From Sideroxydans lithotrophicus (GTDB taxonomy: Bacteria; Pseudomonadota; Gammaproteobacteria; Burkholderiales; Gallionellaceae), in contig DYJI01000004.1 of the NCBI GenBank assembly GCA_020723185.1, positions 186,001 to 250,000 on the forward strand: DNA of 64,000 nt, given 5' to 3'. This document shows positions 1 through 10,061 of this stretch, in pieces. A program made the position numbers and the translations under genes. The notes under the pieces were generated by a model. It saw only the letters and a program-made list of their open reading frames with translations, was not told where the DNA came from and did not search any database. Position 1 is the first letter of the stretch, and each line of letters opens with the position of its first letter.

Positions 1-186
1 GGTGATGCCGCGTGCCTTCTCTTCCGGGGCCGCGTCGATCTGGTCGTATCCCTTGGCTTCGCCGCCGAACTTGCGCGACAGAACCGTCGTGATCGCCGCT
101 GTCAGTGTGGTCTTGCCGTGGTCAACGTGGCCGATCGTGCCGACGTTCACGTGCGGTTTGGTACGTTCAAATTTGCTCTTTGCCAT
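1..186 (-). CDS. tuf: Elongation factor Tu, N-terminal part (runs off window)
   Basis: EF-Tu is the GTPase that delivers aminoacyl-tRNA to the ribosome. The visible 62 residues begin [20 protein letters not shown] and continue into the G1 P-loop GHVDHGKTT, then a typical switch-I approach with EEKARGIT. The ATG at 186-184 is preceded by a GGGGGA ribosome binding site. The gene lies directly downstream of tRNA-Tyr, -Gly and -Thr on the same strand, the classic tRNA-tufB arrangement, so it is probably co-transcribed with them. The 3' part lies left of the window. Confidence 0.97.
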   Translation of the reverse strand, partial: MAKSKFERTKPHVNVGTIGHVDHGKTTLTAAITTVLSRKFGGEAKGYDQIDAAPEEKARGIT

Positions 187-236
187 GATAATCCCCCATC
201 AACCCAATTAACGAAAAGAACCAAAAATCCAAAATC

Positions 237-311
<75 letters not shown>

Positions 312-323
312 CTGCTAATAAAC

Positions 324-397
324 TGGAGCGGGTGAAGGGAATCGAACCCTCGTCATAAGCTTGGAAGGCTTCTGCTCTACCATTGAGCTACACCCGC
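324..397 (-). tRNA. tRNA-Gly(TCC)
   Basis: Minus-strand cloverleaf with acceptor GCGGGTG pairing with CACCCGC, T-loop GGTTCGATTCC and an encoded CCA at 324-326. The anticodon loop CTTCCAA gives TCC. It sits 12 bases upstream of tRNA-Thr in the same transcription unit. Confidence 0.97.
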
Positions 398-446
398 AAA
401 ACCCGACACCAGCCCACTTAATACAACAGCAAACTGCACTTCAATC

Positions 447-532
447 TGGTGGAGGGGGACGGATTCGAACCATCGTACTCATAAGAGGGCAGATTTACAG
501 TCTGCTGCCTTTAACCACTCGGCCACCCCTCC
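447..532 (-). tRNA. tRNA-Tyr(GTA)
   Basis: A class-II (long variable arm) tRNA of 86 bases with CCA, acceptor GGAGGGG pairing with CCCCTCC, and anticodon loop CTGTAAA giving GTA. It is the promoter-proximal member of the Tyr-Gly-Thr-tuf unit. Confidence 0.97.
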
Positions 533-546
533 AAAAAGAGCGCGCG

Positions 547-575
547 ATTATCCATATAACATCGCGGCATGTCAA
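547..575 (-). promoter_or_regulatory. Sigma-70 promoter of the tRNA-tuf operon
   Basis: On the minus strand a perfect -35 TTGACA (575-570) is followed by a 17-base spacer and the -10 GATAAT (552-547). The start-site region reads CGCGCGC, a GC-rich discriminator of the kind found at stringently controlled stable-RNA promoters. It lies about 15 bases upstream of tRNA-Tyr. Confidence 0.85.
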
Positions 576-636
576 AGGGAAAATACGAAATAAGGCAAGA
601 ATCCGGCTGGGCGCCGGGCGATCGTCCGGCACTTGC

Positions 637-2172
637 TCACACCGGGACAGGGCAGGAGTCCATGAGCGCCATCAATGTCTTCGCCGTGTGGCGTCGAGAC
701 TTGTCTTTCGCCATCATGCCATCCAGCAGCGGCTGCCACTGCCGGTATTCCGGCTGCAATCTCGGCGTTTCTGCCCGCAGGTGTTGCTGCACGATGCTCT
801 CCAGCGTGTCGCCCGCGTACGGTTTGCATCCGGTCAGCATGTTATAGAACACCGCCCCCATACTATATATGTCGGTACGGTCGTCCTCGGCCACCCCCAG
901 CGCCTGTTCCGGGCTCATGAAGTAAGGCGTCGCAACGATCGCGTCCAGACGCCCCTCCATTCGCGCCTCGTGCATACGCCTCGCCACGCCGAAATCACCC
1001 AGCACCGCCGAGCCGTCCTCTCGCAGCAGGATGTTCTCGGGTTTGATGTCGCGGTGGATGATGCCCCGCTCATGGACCTCGACCAGGGCTTGCACGATCT
1101 CGCGCAACACGCGCCACGCCTCCGCCCCGCCGATACTCCCCTGTTTGCCGATGCGCTGCTTGAGCGTCCCGCCCGGCAGGTACTCCATCACGATGAACAG
1201 CGCGTCGTCCGTCACCCCCTGATCGTATATCTGCAGCACATTCGGATGGCGCACCTGTTCCAGCAGACCATATTCCTCGACGAAGCGATACAGCACCTCG
1301 CTATCCTCCGAGACACTGCCGTCGGCGAACTTGAGCGCCATCTGCTTCTTGTCGCTCAACCGTTCCGCCAGGAACACGCTGGACATACCGCCTCGCCCCA
1401 CCGGCTTCAGGCAGCGATAGCCCGGCACCTTCGGGTAATCGCCAGGCTCATCGTTCACATTGCCCAACAATGCCGGATCGAACGCCCTGTACATGCCGGA
1501 GCGCCCCCCGCGATCCAGCTTCAGCGTTGCGTCCAGGTTTTCGCCCGTCTCCCCCTCGCGCACCACCACCACCTCGGCCACCTGTACCGGTTCAGCCAAC
1601 CAGTCCGCCCCCAACGTCGCCCGCCGCCGCGTCAATATCCCGGCACCGACCTCGGCCAGCGTCTGTTCACTGCAGACCACATTCCAGTCCAGCTCTTTGG
1701 ATTTCACGGACAACAGAGAGGCGATGGACACCGCATGCCCGCAAACGATGCGCTGGCCGACGGCCTGATGGCTGAATTCGGCGAAAACCAGCTCGCCGGT
1801 ATGTATGCCAACCCCGACCCCGAATCGGTCCAGCCCCTGCTCGGGGAACGATTGGCGGATCAGGAAGCGGGTCTGATACGCAATCAGCGCGACTGCCAGC
1901 GCACAACGTAATGCACGGCGGGCATGATTATCCGCACCGGCCGCATAGAAGAACGTCACCAGCATGCCGTGATTGCTGATCGATGTCAGCACACCCTGCT
2001 GTTGCTCGACCTGTGCGCCCACCTTCTCGTAATAGCTGGCCATCAGGCTGGCCAGGTTCGTGGCAGACACCCGCTCCGTCAGATGGATGAAATCACGGAT
2101 GATGATGCTGACGACCGTGGCATGGGTCGGCACGCTGCAAGCCGGCACCCCGATGTTCTCATCCCCCGTCAC
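637..2172 (-). CDS. Ser/Thr protein kinase with N-terminal degenerate class III cyclase domain
   Basis: A two-domain signalling protein of 511 residues. Residues about 18-200 resemble an adenylate/guanylate cyclase homology domain: first metal Asp at D27 (RDFIHLTE) and a GIHTGE strand. The second metal site reads NH where GD is expected (residues 67-68), and the usual GDxVNxAxR is GHAVSIAS (145 onward), so cyclase activity is unlikely. Residues about 250-511 are a complete Hanks-type kinase: glycine loop GRGGMS (259), catalytic Lys281, HRDIKPEN (373), DFG (393) and SPEQ. The GTG start at 2172 overlaps the radC stop by four bases (GTGA) with GGAGAAAGG upstream, implying coupled translation. 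An ATG at 2202 in the same frame lacks such support. The substrate is unknown. Confidence 0.85.
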   Translation of the reverse strand: MTGDENIGVPACSVPTHATVVSIIIRDFIHLTERVSATNLASLMASYYEKVGAQVEQQQGVLTSISNHGMLVTFFYAAGADNHARRALRCALAVALIAYQTRFLIRQSFPEQGLDRFGVGVGIHTGELVFAEFSHQAVGQRIVCGHAVSIASLLSVKSKELDWNVVCSEQTLAEVGAGILTRRRATLGADWLAEPVQVAEVVVVREGETGENLDATLKLDRGGRSGMYRAFDPALLGNVNDEPGDYPKVPGYRCLKPVGRGGMSSVFLAERLSDKKQMALKFADGSVSEDSEVLYRFVEEYGLLEQVRHPNVLQIYDQGVTDDALFIVMEYLPGGTLKQRIGKQGSIGGAEAWRVLREIVQALVEVHERGIIHRDIKPENILLREDGSAVLGDFGVARRMHEARMEGRLDAIVATPYFMSPEQALGVAEDDRTDIYSMGAVFYNMLTGCKPYAGDTLESIVQQHLRAETPRLQPEYRQWQPLLDGMMAKDKSRRHTAKTLMALMDSCPVPV

Positions 2173-2843
2173 ACAAGCCCTTTCTCCGCGAATGACAGGC
2201 AACCCGCGCCCGCCACGATAAAATGATCCAGCACCCGCACATCCACCAGCCCCAGCGCCTGTTTCAACGCATCCGTCAGCAACTGGTCGGACTGGCTCGG
2301 CTCCGCCACGCCGGACGGGTGGTTATGCGCGAATATCATAGCCGCCGCATTGTGGTGCAGCGCACGCTTCACTACCTCGCGCGGATAGACGCTGGTTTGC
2401 GTCAACGTGCCCCGGAACAGCTCTTCCGTCGCGATCACGCGATGCTGCGCATCGAGGAACAGCGCCACGAACACCTCCTGCTGACGCCCCTGCAATATCA
2501 GCCGCAGATAGTCGCGCACCGCCTGCGGGGAATTCATGGCATCGCCCGCATGGACCTCTTCTTTCAGTGCGCGCCGCGACATCTCCAGCACCGCCTGCAA
2601 CTGCACATATTTGGCACGCCCCATACCATTGATCCTGCAGAACGACTGCTCGTCAGCGGCGAACATGGGGGTAAGCCCGCCGAAATGAGCCAGCACCTCG
2701 CGCGCCAGATCGACCGCGCTCTTGCCGCGCACACCGACACGCAGGAATATCGCCAGCAGTTCCGCATCGGACAATGCCGCCGCACCGCGCTGCAGCAACC
2801 GCTCACGGGGACGTTCCCCTTCCGGCCAGTCCACGATACTCAT
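2169..2843 (-). CDS. radC: RadC family JAB-domain protein
   Basis: A 224-residue member of the RadC/DUF2466 family. The N-terminal part holds a helix-hairpin-helix-like region ([17 protein letters not shown]). The C-terminal half is a JAB1/MPN-type metalloprotease-like domain with the metal motif HNHPSG followed by SDQ. Despite the historical name, a direct repair role is not established for the family. The ATG at 2843 is placed ideally behind GGAGG; an in-frame GTG one codon upstream is less likely. It is the first gene of a two-gene unit with the kinase. Confidence 0.93.
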   Translation of the reverse strand: MSIVDWPEGERPRERLLQRGAAALSDAELLAIFLRVGVRGKSAVDLAREVLAHFGGLTPMFAADEQSFCRINGMGRAKYVQLQAVLEMSRRALKEEVHAGDAMNSPQAVRDYLRLILQGRQQEVFVALFLDAQHRVIATEELFRGTLTQTSVYPREVVKRALHHNAAAMIFAHNHPSGVAEPSQSDQLLTDALKQALGLVDVRVLDHFIVAGAGCLSFAEKGLV

Positions 2844-2969
2844 CACATCCCTCCATCAGAGCCGGCAGCACCGCGCGCCACGCGGCAATACCCATGTCGA
2901 TATTGAGACTATTCTAGAGCCTGGGCACAATAAACGCCACGGATATGAAAATGGACTTCGGCCAGCCCC

Positions 2970-3197
2970 TCAATCCGGAGAGGTCTGCTGAATGCCCCCC
3001 TGCCATCGTGCGTCGAGTTCCTTCAGAAAATCCGCGATATCCCACTCGCAGCCACCGCAACCGGACAACGCGCCTGTCCATCTGGAGATGGCCTCCACAT
3101 CCATGCCTTGCCCGTGCAGATGACGGATATATTCCCGCCTCGTGCCACTGCAATGGCACATGACTTCATCTTCAGGGCTGTCTGTCTGTCCATCCAT
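2970..3197 (-). CDS. BFD-like [2Fe-2S]-binding small protein
   Basis: A 75-residue protein with the Cys pattern C14-x-C16 ... C47-x2-C50 (MCHCSG and CGGCEWDI), the signature of bacterioferritin-associated-ferredoxin-like [2Fe-2S] domains, which also occur in nitrite reductase and NifU. It starts 7 bases after the stop of the addA-like gene, with a GGAG motif just upstream of the ATG at 3197; an ATG at 3218 is possible. No bacterioferritin gene is present in the window, so its partner is unknown. It ends the folE2-to-addA operon. Confidence 0.75.
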   Translation of the reverse strand: MDGQTDSPEDEVMCHCSGTRREYIRHLHGQGMDVEAISRWTGALSGCGGCEWDIADFLKELDARWQGGIQQTSPD

Positions 3198-3204
3198 CCG
3201 GGCT

Positions 3205-6200
3205 TCACTCCAGCTCACTCAGGACACCACCCGCAAACAGCAGAGCACATCTGACCGGCATCCCCGCATATACCGCCTGCATCGCAGCGCGGTATTCCGA
3301 CATCTGCGCACGATAGCGTGCGGCGTCGCCCGGATCACCCAGCTTGTAATCCAGCACCCAGACCTCGTGGTCGAATTCGACCAGGCGGTCGATGCGTTTC
3401 AGCTCACCCATTGCGTTGACGTAGGGCATCTCGTTGCAGGCGGCGCGGTATTGCTTAGCATCGAAAAAAGGTGCGAGTTGCGGTGCGGAAAGCAGGGCTT
3501 GGGCTTGCTGCCAGAGGGCATCCATCTCAGCCTCCGGTATGGCCAACCTTTGCTGCAGCACGACCCGGTCTCCCCCCCCCTCCGTCAAGTGCTGCAACAA
3601 GGCGTGCAGCCAGATGCCGCGCTGCTGCGCGGTCGAGTTGCGCGCGACGCGCTTGCCGGCGGGGAAAATGGCAGGCAGCTTCGCTTGCGGCGCATCACTT
3701 CCACGCTCCTCTCCCACCCGCGGAAGAGGGGACGCCGCCTGCAACGGGTTTGGTTGCTCGCCTGTCACTGCAGCGATGCGCCCGTACCAGGTAAGTTGTT
3801 TCGCCTCGCGCGCGCCCTGGCTGCCGCTGACCACCAGTGCCTGCTGCGCACGGGTCATGGCGACGTAGAGCAGATTCATCTCTTCGCGCGCCTGTTCGGC
3901 GGCATCCTGCTCGAACAAGGGCGCGCGTCTCTTGCCGCGCGAAGCCTGATCGGCATAGAGCGAGAAGTGCAGCGGCTGCGCTTCGTGGGTCGGCCAATCC
4001 AGCAGCACATCGCTGCCGTCGCGGTTCAGCTTCTCGGCGTTCGCATCCAGCAGCCAGACGATGGGCGCTTCCAGCCCTTTCGATTCGTGCACGGTGTAGA
4101 TGCGCACTGCATCGCCCGCCGCACCGAGCTTGCCTTCATCCGGCGCATCGTCCGCGCTGTCGCGCAGTTCGCGCAACTCCTGCAGAAAGCGCGGCAGGCT
4201 GGGATAGCGACCGGCATCCACGCTCAACGCGATCTCCATGAAGGCATGCAGGTTGGCCGTCACCTTGGCGCGCATCTCGGCCGGCAGCACGGCGCTGTAT
4301 CGCGCGATCACATCACCCTCGAAATAGATGCGATCGAGCAAGTCGTGCACCGGCAACTTGTCGGCGAGAGTGAGCCAGCGTTGCAGCAGTTCGGCGGCAC
4401 GTTGCAGCGCGGGTGACGGTTCGGGCAGGTGTTGCAGGCGTTGCCACCATGAAGAGGATTCTGGATTCCGGAATCGTGATTCAGGGGATGCCGCCGCACC
4501 ATCTGAATCCTGAATCCTGAATCCTGACAACTGAAGCAAGTCCGCATCGCTGCACCCGAAGATCGGCGTGCGCAGCACCTGTGCCAGCGCCAAGTCGGCG
4601 AATGGCGTGATGAGGAACAGCAGCAGTGCCTGTATGTCTTCCGCTTCCAGCGTATCGAGCAGGCCTCCGCGCCGCGAGCTGATGAAGGGGATATGTTTCG
4701 CGCGCAGGGCTTCTTCGTAGATGGCAAGGTGGGTACGGCTGCGTACCAGCACCATGATGTCGCCATAGGCGGCGCGGCGGGTCTCACCTGCATCGCTCAC
4801 CGACCACTCGCTGACGATGGTTTGCAACTGCGCGGCGAATTGCGCGGCTTCCATGTGACGCGCGCCTTCGCTTGCTTCGGCGCGCGGCGTGGTGAGCGGA
4901 TCGCGCAACACGAGTCGCACATCTTCGGAGACTTCTTCTTCCCCGTATTCGGCTTCCGCCAGCGGCAACACCAGCACATGGCCCGGCAATTCAGTTTGAT
5001 GCGTCTGATGCTCGACGAACTCGAAGCCTTCAGGCTGATCGCGGAACACCGCGTTCACCGCATCGACCACGGCCGGCGAATTGCGGCGCGTGAGACTGTT
5101 GCCCAAAGTCTCGGCGCGGAAATTCTGTTGCAGGTATTCGCGCGCCACGCCGAACAGGCGTGCATCGGCACGGCGGAAGCGATAGATGGACTGTTTGGGG
5201 TCGCCCACCACGAACACGGTCGGCTGCGATTCGACCGCCACCGAGGCGTCGAACCAGGCGCGCATGATCTGCCATTGCAGCGGGTTGGTGTCCTGGAACT
5301 CGTCCAGCAACACATGACGGTAGCGGCTGTCGAGCTTGTACTGCATGGTCTCGGCATGTTCGCTCTGTTGCAGCAGGCGGCACAACTGCCATTCCAGATC
5401 GGAGAAATCCATCTGCTGCTTCTGCGCCTTGAGCGCCTGATAGCGCTCGAGGAAGGCGACGCCGCAATGCAGCACGGCTTCGTTCAGACGCCAGGCCTGC
5501 TGCTCGGCCAGCGTGTCGCGCACTTCCTGCAGGCTGGCGAACAATGCATCGCGCGTGACCAGATAGGCCTCAGCATCCTGCTTCCTGGTCGGCTTGAAAC
5601 TGCGCGGCTCGTCCGCCTGCGTGAACAGCAAGGGAGATACAGCATCGAAGCGCGCCTCGGGTGCGCTGTCCGTCCACGCCTGCTCCAGTTCGCTGGCTTT
5701 CTTCGCCTGCGTGTCGGTGCCGTTGTTCGCCAGTTGGCGCACGAAGGCGAAATACACCTCCTCGCTGTTGCCGCACATGCCCCAGTCGGCGACCGGGTCG
5801 AAATCCATATCCACCGCCAGATCGTTGCGCAGATTCTCCAGCGCAAAGGTCAGCGCATCTTGCTCGCCTTGTGTATACGCCCACCACTCTGCTCGCTTGG
5901 CGAGGAAGTTGAACAGCAGCTTGCGCGTGTTGAACAGGCCATGTGCCTCGAACAGCCATTGCATATGCCGCGCTCCATCGCCCTCCGGCTGCTTGCGCAT
6001 CTGCTCCAGCAATTCTTCCCACGCCTCTTCCTGCTCTGCCCCGGCCCGTTCCAGCAGGCTCATGCCCTGCATCACTCCTGCGTTCAGCGGCGCGCGCTGC
6101 ATCACCTGCATGAACCAGCCATGAAAGGTGCTGAGGGTGATGGCGGGTTGCGCCAGCAAGGTCTCCTGGTACAGGCTGCGCGCACGCAACAACTGCTCAT

Positions 6201-6468
6201 CGCTCAATTCGGAGATGCCTCGTTCGGCGAAGAACTGGCGCACGAAAGCCTCGTCGCCCATCGCCAGGTCGCGCAGCCACAGTTGCAAACGAGACTGCAT
6301 CTCCTGCGCAGCCTTGCGCGTAAAGGTGATCGCGAGGATCTGTGAAGGCTGCGCGCCGTCCAGCAGCAAGCGCACGATGCGCGACACCAGCAGCCAGGTC
6401 TTGCCGCTGCCGGCGCAGGCTTCGACCACGACGCTGCGGGTGGGATCGAGAGCGATGTGATTGCTCAT
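3205..6468 (-). CDS. addA: AddA-like UvrD-family helicase/exonuclease subunit
   Basis: An ATP-dependent 3'-5' helicase with a C-terminal nuclease, the presumed motor of an AddAB-type double-strand-break resection complex. The 1087 residues show Walker A ACAGSGKT (17-24), TFTRKAA, DEFQDTNPLQW (Walker B), VGDPKQSIYRFR, YTVHESKGLE and NLLYVAMTRAQ, and near the C-terminus a PD-(D/E)XK core (RIDRLVEF ... VLDYKLG). The ATG at 6468 overlaps the addB-like stop (ATGA) and begins the conserved start. A stretch near residues 647-672 is encoded by an inverted heptad repeat (see repeat entry) and looks inserted. A run of nine G (sense strand) encodes Gly-Gly-Gly near the C-terminus. An alternative label would be RecB-like. 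Confidence 0.88.
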   Translation of the reverse strand: MSNHIALDPTRSVVVEACAGSGKTWLLVSRIVRLLLDGAQPSQILAITFTRKAAQEMQSRLQLWLRDLAMGDEAFVRQFFAERGISELSDEQLLRARSLYQETLLAQPAITLSTFHGWFMQVMQRAPLNAGVMQGMSLLERAGAEQEEAWEELLEQMRKQPEGDGARHMQWLFEAHGLFNTRKLLFNFLAKRAEWWAYTQGEQDALTFALENLRNDLAVDMDFDPVADWGMCGNSEEVYFAFVRQLANNGTDTQAKKASELEQAWTDSAPEARFDAVSPLLFTQADEPRSFKPTRKQDAEAYLVTRDALFASLQEVRDTLAEQQAWRLNEAVLHCGVAFLERYQALKAQKQQMDFSDLEWQLCRLLQQSEHAETMQYKLDSRYRHVLLDEFQDTNPLQWQIMRAWFDASVAVESQPTVFVVGDPKQSIYRFRRADARLFGVAREYLQQNFRAETLGNSLTRRNSPAVVDAVNAVFRDQPEGFEFVEHQTHQTELPGHVLVLPLAEAEYGEEEVSEDVRLVLRDPLTTPRAEASEGARHMEAAQFAAQLQTIVSEWSVSDAGETRRAAYGDIMVLVRSRTHLAIYEEALRAKHIPFISSRRGGLLDTLEAEDIQALLLFLITPFADLALAQVLRTPIFGCSDADLLQLSGFRIQDSDGAAASPESRFRNPESSSWWQRLQHLPEPSPALQRAAELLQRWLTLADKLPVHDLLDRIYFEGDVIARYSAVLPAEMRAKVTANLHAFMEIALSVDAGRYPSLPRFLQELRELRDSADDAPDEGKLGAAGDAVRIYTVHESKGLEAPIVWLLDANAEKLNRDGSDVLLDWPTHEAQPLHFSLYADQASRGKRRAPLFEQDAAEQAREEMNLLYVAMTRAQQALVVSGSQGAREAKQLTWYGRIAAVTGEQPNPLQAASPLPRVGEERGSDAPQAKLPAIFPAGKRVARNSTAQQRGIWLHALLQHLTEGGGDRVVLQQRLAIPEAEMDALWQQAQALLSAPQLAPFFDAKQYRAACNEMPYVNAMGELKRIDRLVEFDHEVWVLDYKLGDPGDAARYRAQMSEYRAAMQAVYAGMPVRCALLFAGGVLSELE
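3572..3580. repeat. C9 homopolymer inside the addA-like gene
   Basis: Nine consecutive C on the plus strand (nine G in the sense direction) within the 3' third of the addA-like gene. The frame is open through it, encoding a short Gly run. Such tracts are prone to slippage or base-calling error. Confidence 0.9.
4454..4527. repeat. Inverted heptad-repeat element, in frame within addA
   Basis: Two arms made of a roughly 7-base unit (nGGATTC) face each other. The left arm (about 4454-4485) has four degenerate units, and the right arm (about 4503-4527) has three near-perfect units as the reverse complement (CTGAATC repeated). The arms can pair imperfectly around a GC-rich loop. The element is read in frame and adds Phe-Arg-Ile-Gln-Asp-Ser-like residues to the helicase. 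The same unit appears in the hairpin upstream of lpxH at 43075-43133. Confidence 0.7.
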
Positions 6469-9014
6469 ACCCACTCCCCCTTGCGACACACGCCGCGCAC
6501 TTCGCAATAAGCACACACCACATCGATGCCGTTAGCGGGCAGCCCCGCCCCGCCGCGTATCTCACCCATCACCTGCTCCAGCCGTTCGGCATTCAGCTGT
6601 GCCAGCAATGGCACATCCTCTTGCGGTGCGACCTGCCTAACCTTGCCACTCTCGATACTGACGAATGCCGCGTCCGCTGCCTCATGCGCGTAGGCGTAGC
6701 AGGCGAGTTGCACATCCTCGCCTGGCTCTTTCAATTTGTTGCGCAGCAACTGGTCGCTCTGCGTCTTGTAGTCCAGCACCAGCTTCTCTTCACCGCGCAC
6801 ATCCAGCCGGTCGATACGGCCGCGCAGGCGGATGCCGTCCAGCGGCCAGTCGAAGGCCTGCTCGGATCCCGCATAACGCCAGCCCTCAGCCTCGCGTTTG
6901 ATCTGCCAATCCAGATAGGCAGGCAGGGATATAACCCAGCGCGCCAGCCAGGCGCGCGCGGCGAAATCCTGCGCCAGCAGATCGGCGAACACTTCTTCGC
7001 TGATACGCCGCAGGGCAGCTTCCATCTCGGTCAGATCGCCTTGTATCACCAGTGGATACTGCTCGTGGAAACGCTGCAGGATGCCGTGTACGCGCTCACC
7101 GTAGTCGCGCTTCTCGATAGCCTCCTGCACTTCATCCAGTTCGTTCAGCTTCAGGATGTGGCGCGCATAGTATTGGTAGGGGCAGGCGACCAGCGCGTTG
7201 TAACCGCTGATGGAGATACTGGTCGGCACACTGTCCTGCGAAATGGCAGGCACGGGCTGCGCCGACTGCGCCAACTCGACTTGCTGCATTCCTTCCGCGA
7301 CCAGATAGGCATGCAAGTCGTGCTCGCTCAGATCATCACCGTGCACTTGCAGATGCGCATCACGCAACATCTGCAGGAACGGACTGAGCAAACGCGCCTC
7401 GCCGTTCTGTTCCTTCTGCCAGGTGACCAGCACTTCGTCGTTCATGGCCAGAAGCGCACGCAGGTCGTCGTGCTGACGCACGGCATGGAACGCGCGTGTC
7501 GGCAGGCCGAGCGTGGCACGCACCGCATCGTTGAACCAGCGCCCGCCGTCTCCCGCGCTGGGCAGATGCGCCGCATCGCAACCCAGCATCAGCACCGCGT
7601 CGAAACTGCGCCAACGTGTCGCGGCAAGGTGGGTGAAACGCACCGGACTGTCGATGCTGCTATCGCGGAAGGTCTCGGTATCCAGTTGCTGCGCCAGCCA
7701 GCGCCGCCATTCGTCGAAACGGTAGCGGCCTGCATCGCCGTGTAATTCCAGCTTCCAGTTATCCAGCGCACGCAACAGTTGCAGACCGGCATCGTCCTGC
7801 TGCAAACCAGCGTCTATGCCCAGCACATTCAAGCTTTTCTGCAAGGCCGCCAGCCATTCCGCCAGCGTCTGCTTCCTGTTCTGCGCCAGCAGCGCCGCAG
7901 CCTGGCGCAGGCGGGCCAGCAGCTGATGCAGCGCGATCTCTTGTTCGGTAAGCGCGACGTATCTTTCCAGCCCGGCGACCACCCCCTGTTTGCGCAGCAG
8001 TTGTTCCAGTTGATACACCGCCGCCTTGCGCCCGCCCGCCGTCATGTCGGCGAAGATATAAGGCGACTTGAGCAGATCGAGAAAATCGTGATGGTAGAAG
8101 TCGCTTTGCAGCGCAGTGAGCCAACGGTCGAGTACGGTGCTCACCGACAGCGTGGCGAAGGTCCAGCCCGTCTCGTCCGCCACCAGGATCTCGGCCCGCT
8201 CCAGCAGCGCGCGTGTGCGGCGTGCCGTGACACGGTCCTGCGCGACGATGGCGATGTCGCTTTTTCCGTCGGCCAGCCAGCGGCGCACCTGCATGGCGGC
8301 GGCGCGGGCTTCCTGTTCGAGCGAGGTGGCGGCGAAGAACTGCGGTGTATGGCCAGTCACATCCATCTCGCGTGCATCGAACACCTTCACCAGCGCGCGT
8401 TGTTCATATGCTTCGAGGAAGCGCTGCTCCAGCGTATCCCATTCCGAAGTGCGCAACACATACAAGGGACGGTCTGCCTGCTGTGCCAGCATGCCGAGCC
8501 GCATCTGATAGGCGCGCGCGGCATCCAGCTCTTCACCGCTCTGCATGGCATGCCACAACTCGAACACGAGTCGCGCTTCCAGTTGCAGCGTGACGTTCTG
8601 TCTCGCTTGATAGGCTTGTTGCACGGTTGCGGCGAAAGCCTCTGCGTCGTTCGGCAGCACATGCAATGCATGCGTGAGTTCATCGAACAGTTTCAGCAGT
8701 TCCTGCGTCATGCTCCACAGGTCGGCGTGCTCGAACCATTGCAGCTTGCGCAGTTGCTGGTAGAGCATGGCGCTGCGCTGGCTGTCGCTGGCGACGGGTG
8801 CATCCAGCGGCATGCTTTGCGCCCATTCGTTCAGCGTGACCATCTGCGGCAGGAGGATGGCCGCCACTTGCGCACGGCGCATCAAGGCCTGCGCCAGCGA
8901 CTGCGCGGCGTGCATGTTGGGGAGGATGACGGTGATGCCGCGCAGATCGGGTGCGGGATGTGCAGCCAGAATGCGCTGGGCGACGCGATCGAAGAGTGCG
9001 CTGGCCTTACTCAC
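6465..9014 (-). CDS. addB: AddB-like PD-(D/E)XK nuclease subunit
   Basis: An 849-residue partner of the helicase. The N-terminal two thirds resembles an inactivated helicase domain. The C-terminal quarter has a RecB-family nuclease core (GRIDRLDV ... LVLDYKTQ). Cys611 (ACPYQYYAR) together with C834-x2-C837-x5-C843 at the C-terminus matches the four-Cys [4Fe-4S] staple known in AddB and Cas4-type nucleases. Start is GTG at 9014, overlapping the fdxA stop by four bases. The addA-like gene follows with an ATGA overlap, so the two subunits are translationally coupled. Confidence 0.87.
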   Translation of the reverse strand: MSKASALFDRVAQRILAAHPAPDLRGITVILPNMHAAQSLAQALMRRAQVAAILLPQMVTLNEWAQSMPLDAPVASDSQRSAMLYQQLRKLQWFEHADLWSMTQELLKLFDELTHALHVLPNDAEAFAATVQQAYQARQNVTLQLEARLVFELWHAMQSGEELDAARAYQMRLGMLAQQADRPLYVLRTSEWDTLEQRFLEAYEQRALVKVFDAREMDVTGHTPQFFAATSLEQEARAAAMQVRRWLADGKSDIAIVAQDRVTARRTRALLERAEILVADETGWTFATLSVSTVLDRWLTALQSDFYHHDFLDLLKSPYIFADMTAGGRKAAVYQLEQLLRKQGVVAGLERYVALTEQEIALHQLLARLRQAAALLAQNRKQTLAEWLAALQKSLNVLGIDAGLQQDDAGLQLLRALDNWKLELHGDAGRYRFDEWRRWLAQQLDTETFRDSSIDSPVRFTHLAATRWRSFDAVLMLGCDAAHLPSAGDGGRWFNDAVRATLGLPTRAFHAVRQHDDLRALLAMNDEVLVTWQKEQNGEARLLSPFLQMLRDAHLQVHGDDLSEHDLHAYLVAEGMQQVELAQSAQPVPAISQDSVPTSISISGYNALVACPYQYYARHILKLNELDEVQEAIEKRDYGERVHGILQRFHEQYPLVIQGDLTEMEAALRRISEEVFADLLAQDFAARAWLARWVISLPAYLDWQIKREAEGWRYAGSEQAFDWPLDGIRLRGRIDRLDVRGEEKLVLDYKTQSDQLLRNKLKEPGEDVQLACYAYAHEAADAAFVSIESGKVRQVAPQEDVPLLAQLNAERLEQVMGEIRGGAGLPANGIDVVCAYCEVRGVCRKGEWV

Positions 9015-9334
9015 TTCTTCAGCAAGTGGAGTTTGTCTTTGACCTGCAGCCAGTCATCGGCATCAGGCGGGGCGTCTTTCTTCACCGTGATGGACGGCCA
9101 CTGCTTGGCCAACTCTGCATTCAAGACGAGGAACTGCTTCTGATCCGCGGGCAGGTCGTCTGCAGCATAGATTGCGCCTGCCGGACATTCCGGCACACAT
9201 AGCGAACAGTCGATGCATTCTTCGGGATCGATGACAAGGAAGTTCTCGCCCTCACGGAAACAGTCGACCGGGCACACTTCCACACAGTCGGTGTATTTGC
9301 AGCGGATGCAGTTTTCGGCGACGACGTAGGTCAT
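9011..9334 (-). CDS. fdxA: 7Fe ferredoxin (FdxA type)
   Basis: A 107-residue low-potential ferredoxin with both [3Fe-4S] and [4Fe-4S] ligand sets: C9, C17 and C50, and C21, C40, C43 and C46. The spacing is that of Azotobacter ferredoxin I shifted by one residue. The long C-terminal extension after the second cluster is also typical of this group. The ATG at 9334 starts the conserved [10 protein letters not shown]; a longer open frame upstream to 9508 has no family support. The stop overlaps the addB-like GTG, tying it to the repair genes. Confidence 0.95.
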   Translation of the reverse strand: MTYVVAENCIRCKYTDCVEVCPVDCFREGENFLVIDPEECIDCSLCVPECPAGAIYAADDLPADQKQFLVLNAELAKQWPSITVKKDAPPDADDWLQVKDKLHLLKK

Positions 9335-9342
9335 GCCGCATT

Positions 9343-10059
9343 CTAACTCGCGCGCGGGGCGATGCCGTGCATCCAGTGCTGGTAAAGTCGTTCGGCAACC
9401 CGGTTCAGTTGCGGCAGCTTGTCGTACATCTGCACCTGCATGGTGGCAGCGTCCTGCACGGCCGGGCTGTGCCGGTTGTCCTCTATCTCCTGCGCACCGG
9501 CCCGGCACCAGTCTTCAATCATGTGCTCGGTCATCTCAACATGGCATTGCATGCCCAGATGTTTGCCGATGGCAAAAGCCTGATTGGCACAGAACGGGCT
9601 GGAAAGCAGGTGCACCGCACCGGGCGGCAGCGAAAACGTCTCACCGTGCCAGTGGAATGAGTCGAACTGTTTGACGTCGCCGAACCACTGACTGGCAGCC
9701 TCATTGTCGGCAACGTTGACTGCGCCCCAGCCCAGTTCCTTCACCGGATTCTTCGTCACCACACCGCCCAGTGCCTTGGACATGAGTTGTCCGCCCAGAC
9801 AGTGGCCCAATACCGGAATGTCCTTGGCGATGGCATCACGGATCAGCTTCAGCGTATGAGATATCCACGGCAGATCGTCGTTGACGCTCATCACGCCGCC
9901 CATGAACACCAGGCCGCTGAAGTCGTCTGCGTTTTCCGGAACAGCCTCACCCTGATCGATATGGAACATCCTCCAGGGGATGGCGTGCTGCGTCAGAAAC
10001 AGCGCGATATGCCCCGGCCCTTCATTCGCGGAATGACGGAATACGGCAACCGGCTTCAA
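9343..10059 (-). CDS. Class I glutamine amidotransferase-like protein
   Basis: A 238-residue stand-alone type-1 glutaminase domain resembling the GMP synthase glutaminase subunit. The nucleophile elbow is GHCLGGQ, and the His-Glu of the catalytic triad is in CHVEMTEHM. The full set of catalytic residues suggests a working amidase, but the acceptor substrate cannot be read from the sequence. It starts 2 bases after the folE2 stop and ends 8 bases before fdxA, within the same operon. Confidence 0.87.
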   Translation of the reverse strand: MKPVAVFRHSANEGPGHIALFLTQHAIPWRMFHIDQGEAVPENADDFSGLVFMGGVMSVNDDLPWISHTLKLIRDAIAKDIPVLGHCLGGQLMSKALGGVVTKNPVKELGWGAVNVADNEAASQWFGDVKQFDSFHWHGETFSLPPGAVHLLSSPFCANQAFAIGKHLGMQCHVEMTEHMIEDWCRAGAQEIEDNRHSPAVQDAATMQVQMYDKLPQLNRVAERLYQHWMHGIAPRAS

Positions 10060-10061
10060 GA

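Noticed and set aside
361-1911. Open frame of 516 codons on the plus strand
   Set aside because: Runs across tRNA genes and antisense to the kinase domain; no motif or ribosome binding site.
4454-4527. CRISPR array
   Set aside because: Units are 7 bases with no spacers and in opposite directions; no cas genes are in the window. The four-Cys nuclease at 6.5-9.0 kb belongs with the AddAB-like pair, not with Cas4.
4693-6345. Open frame of 550 codons on the plus strand
   Set aside because: Antisense to the addA-like helicase, whose motifs are clear on the other strand.
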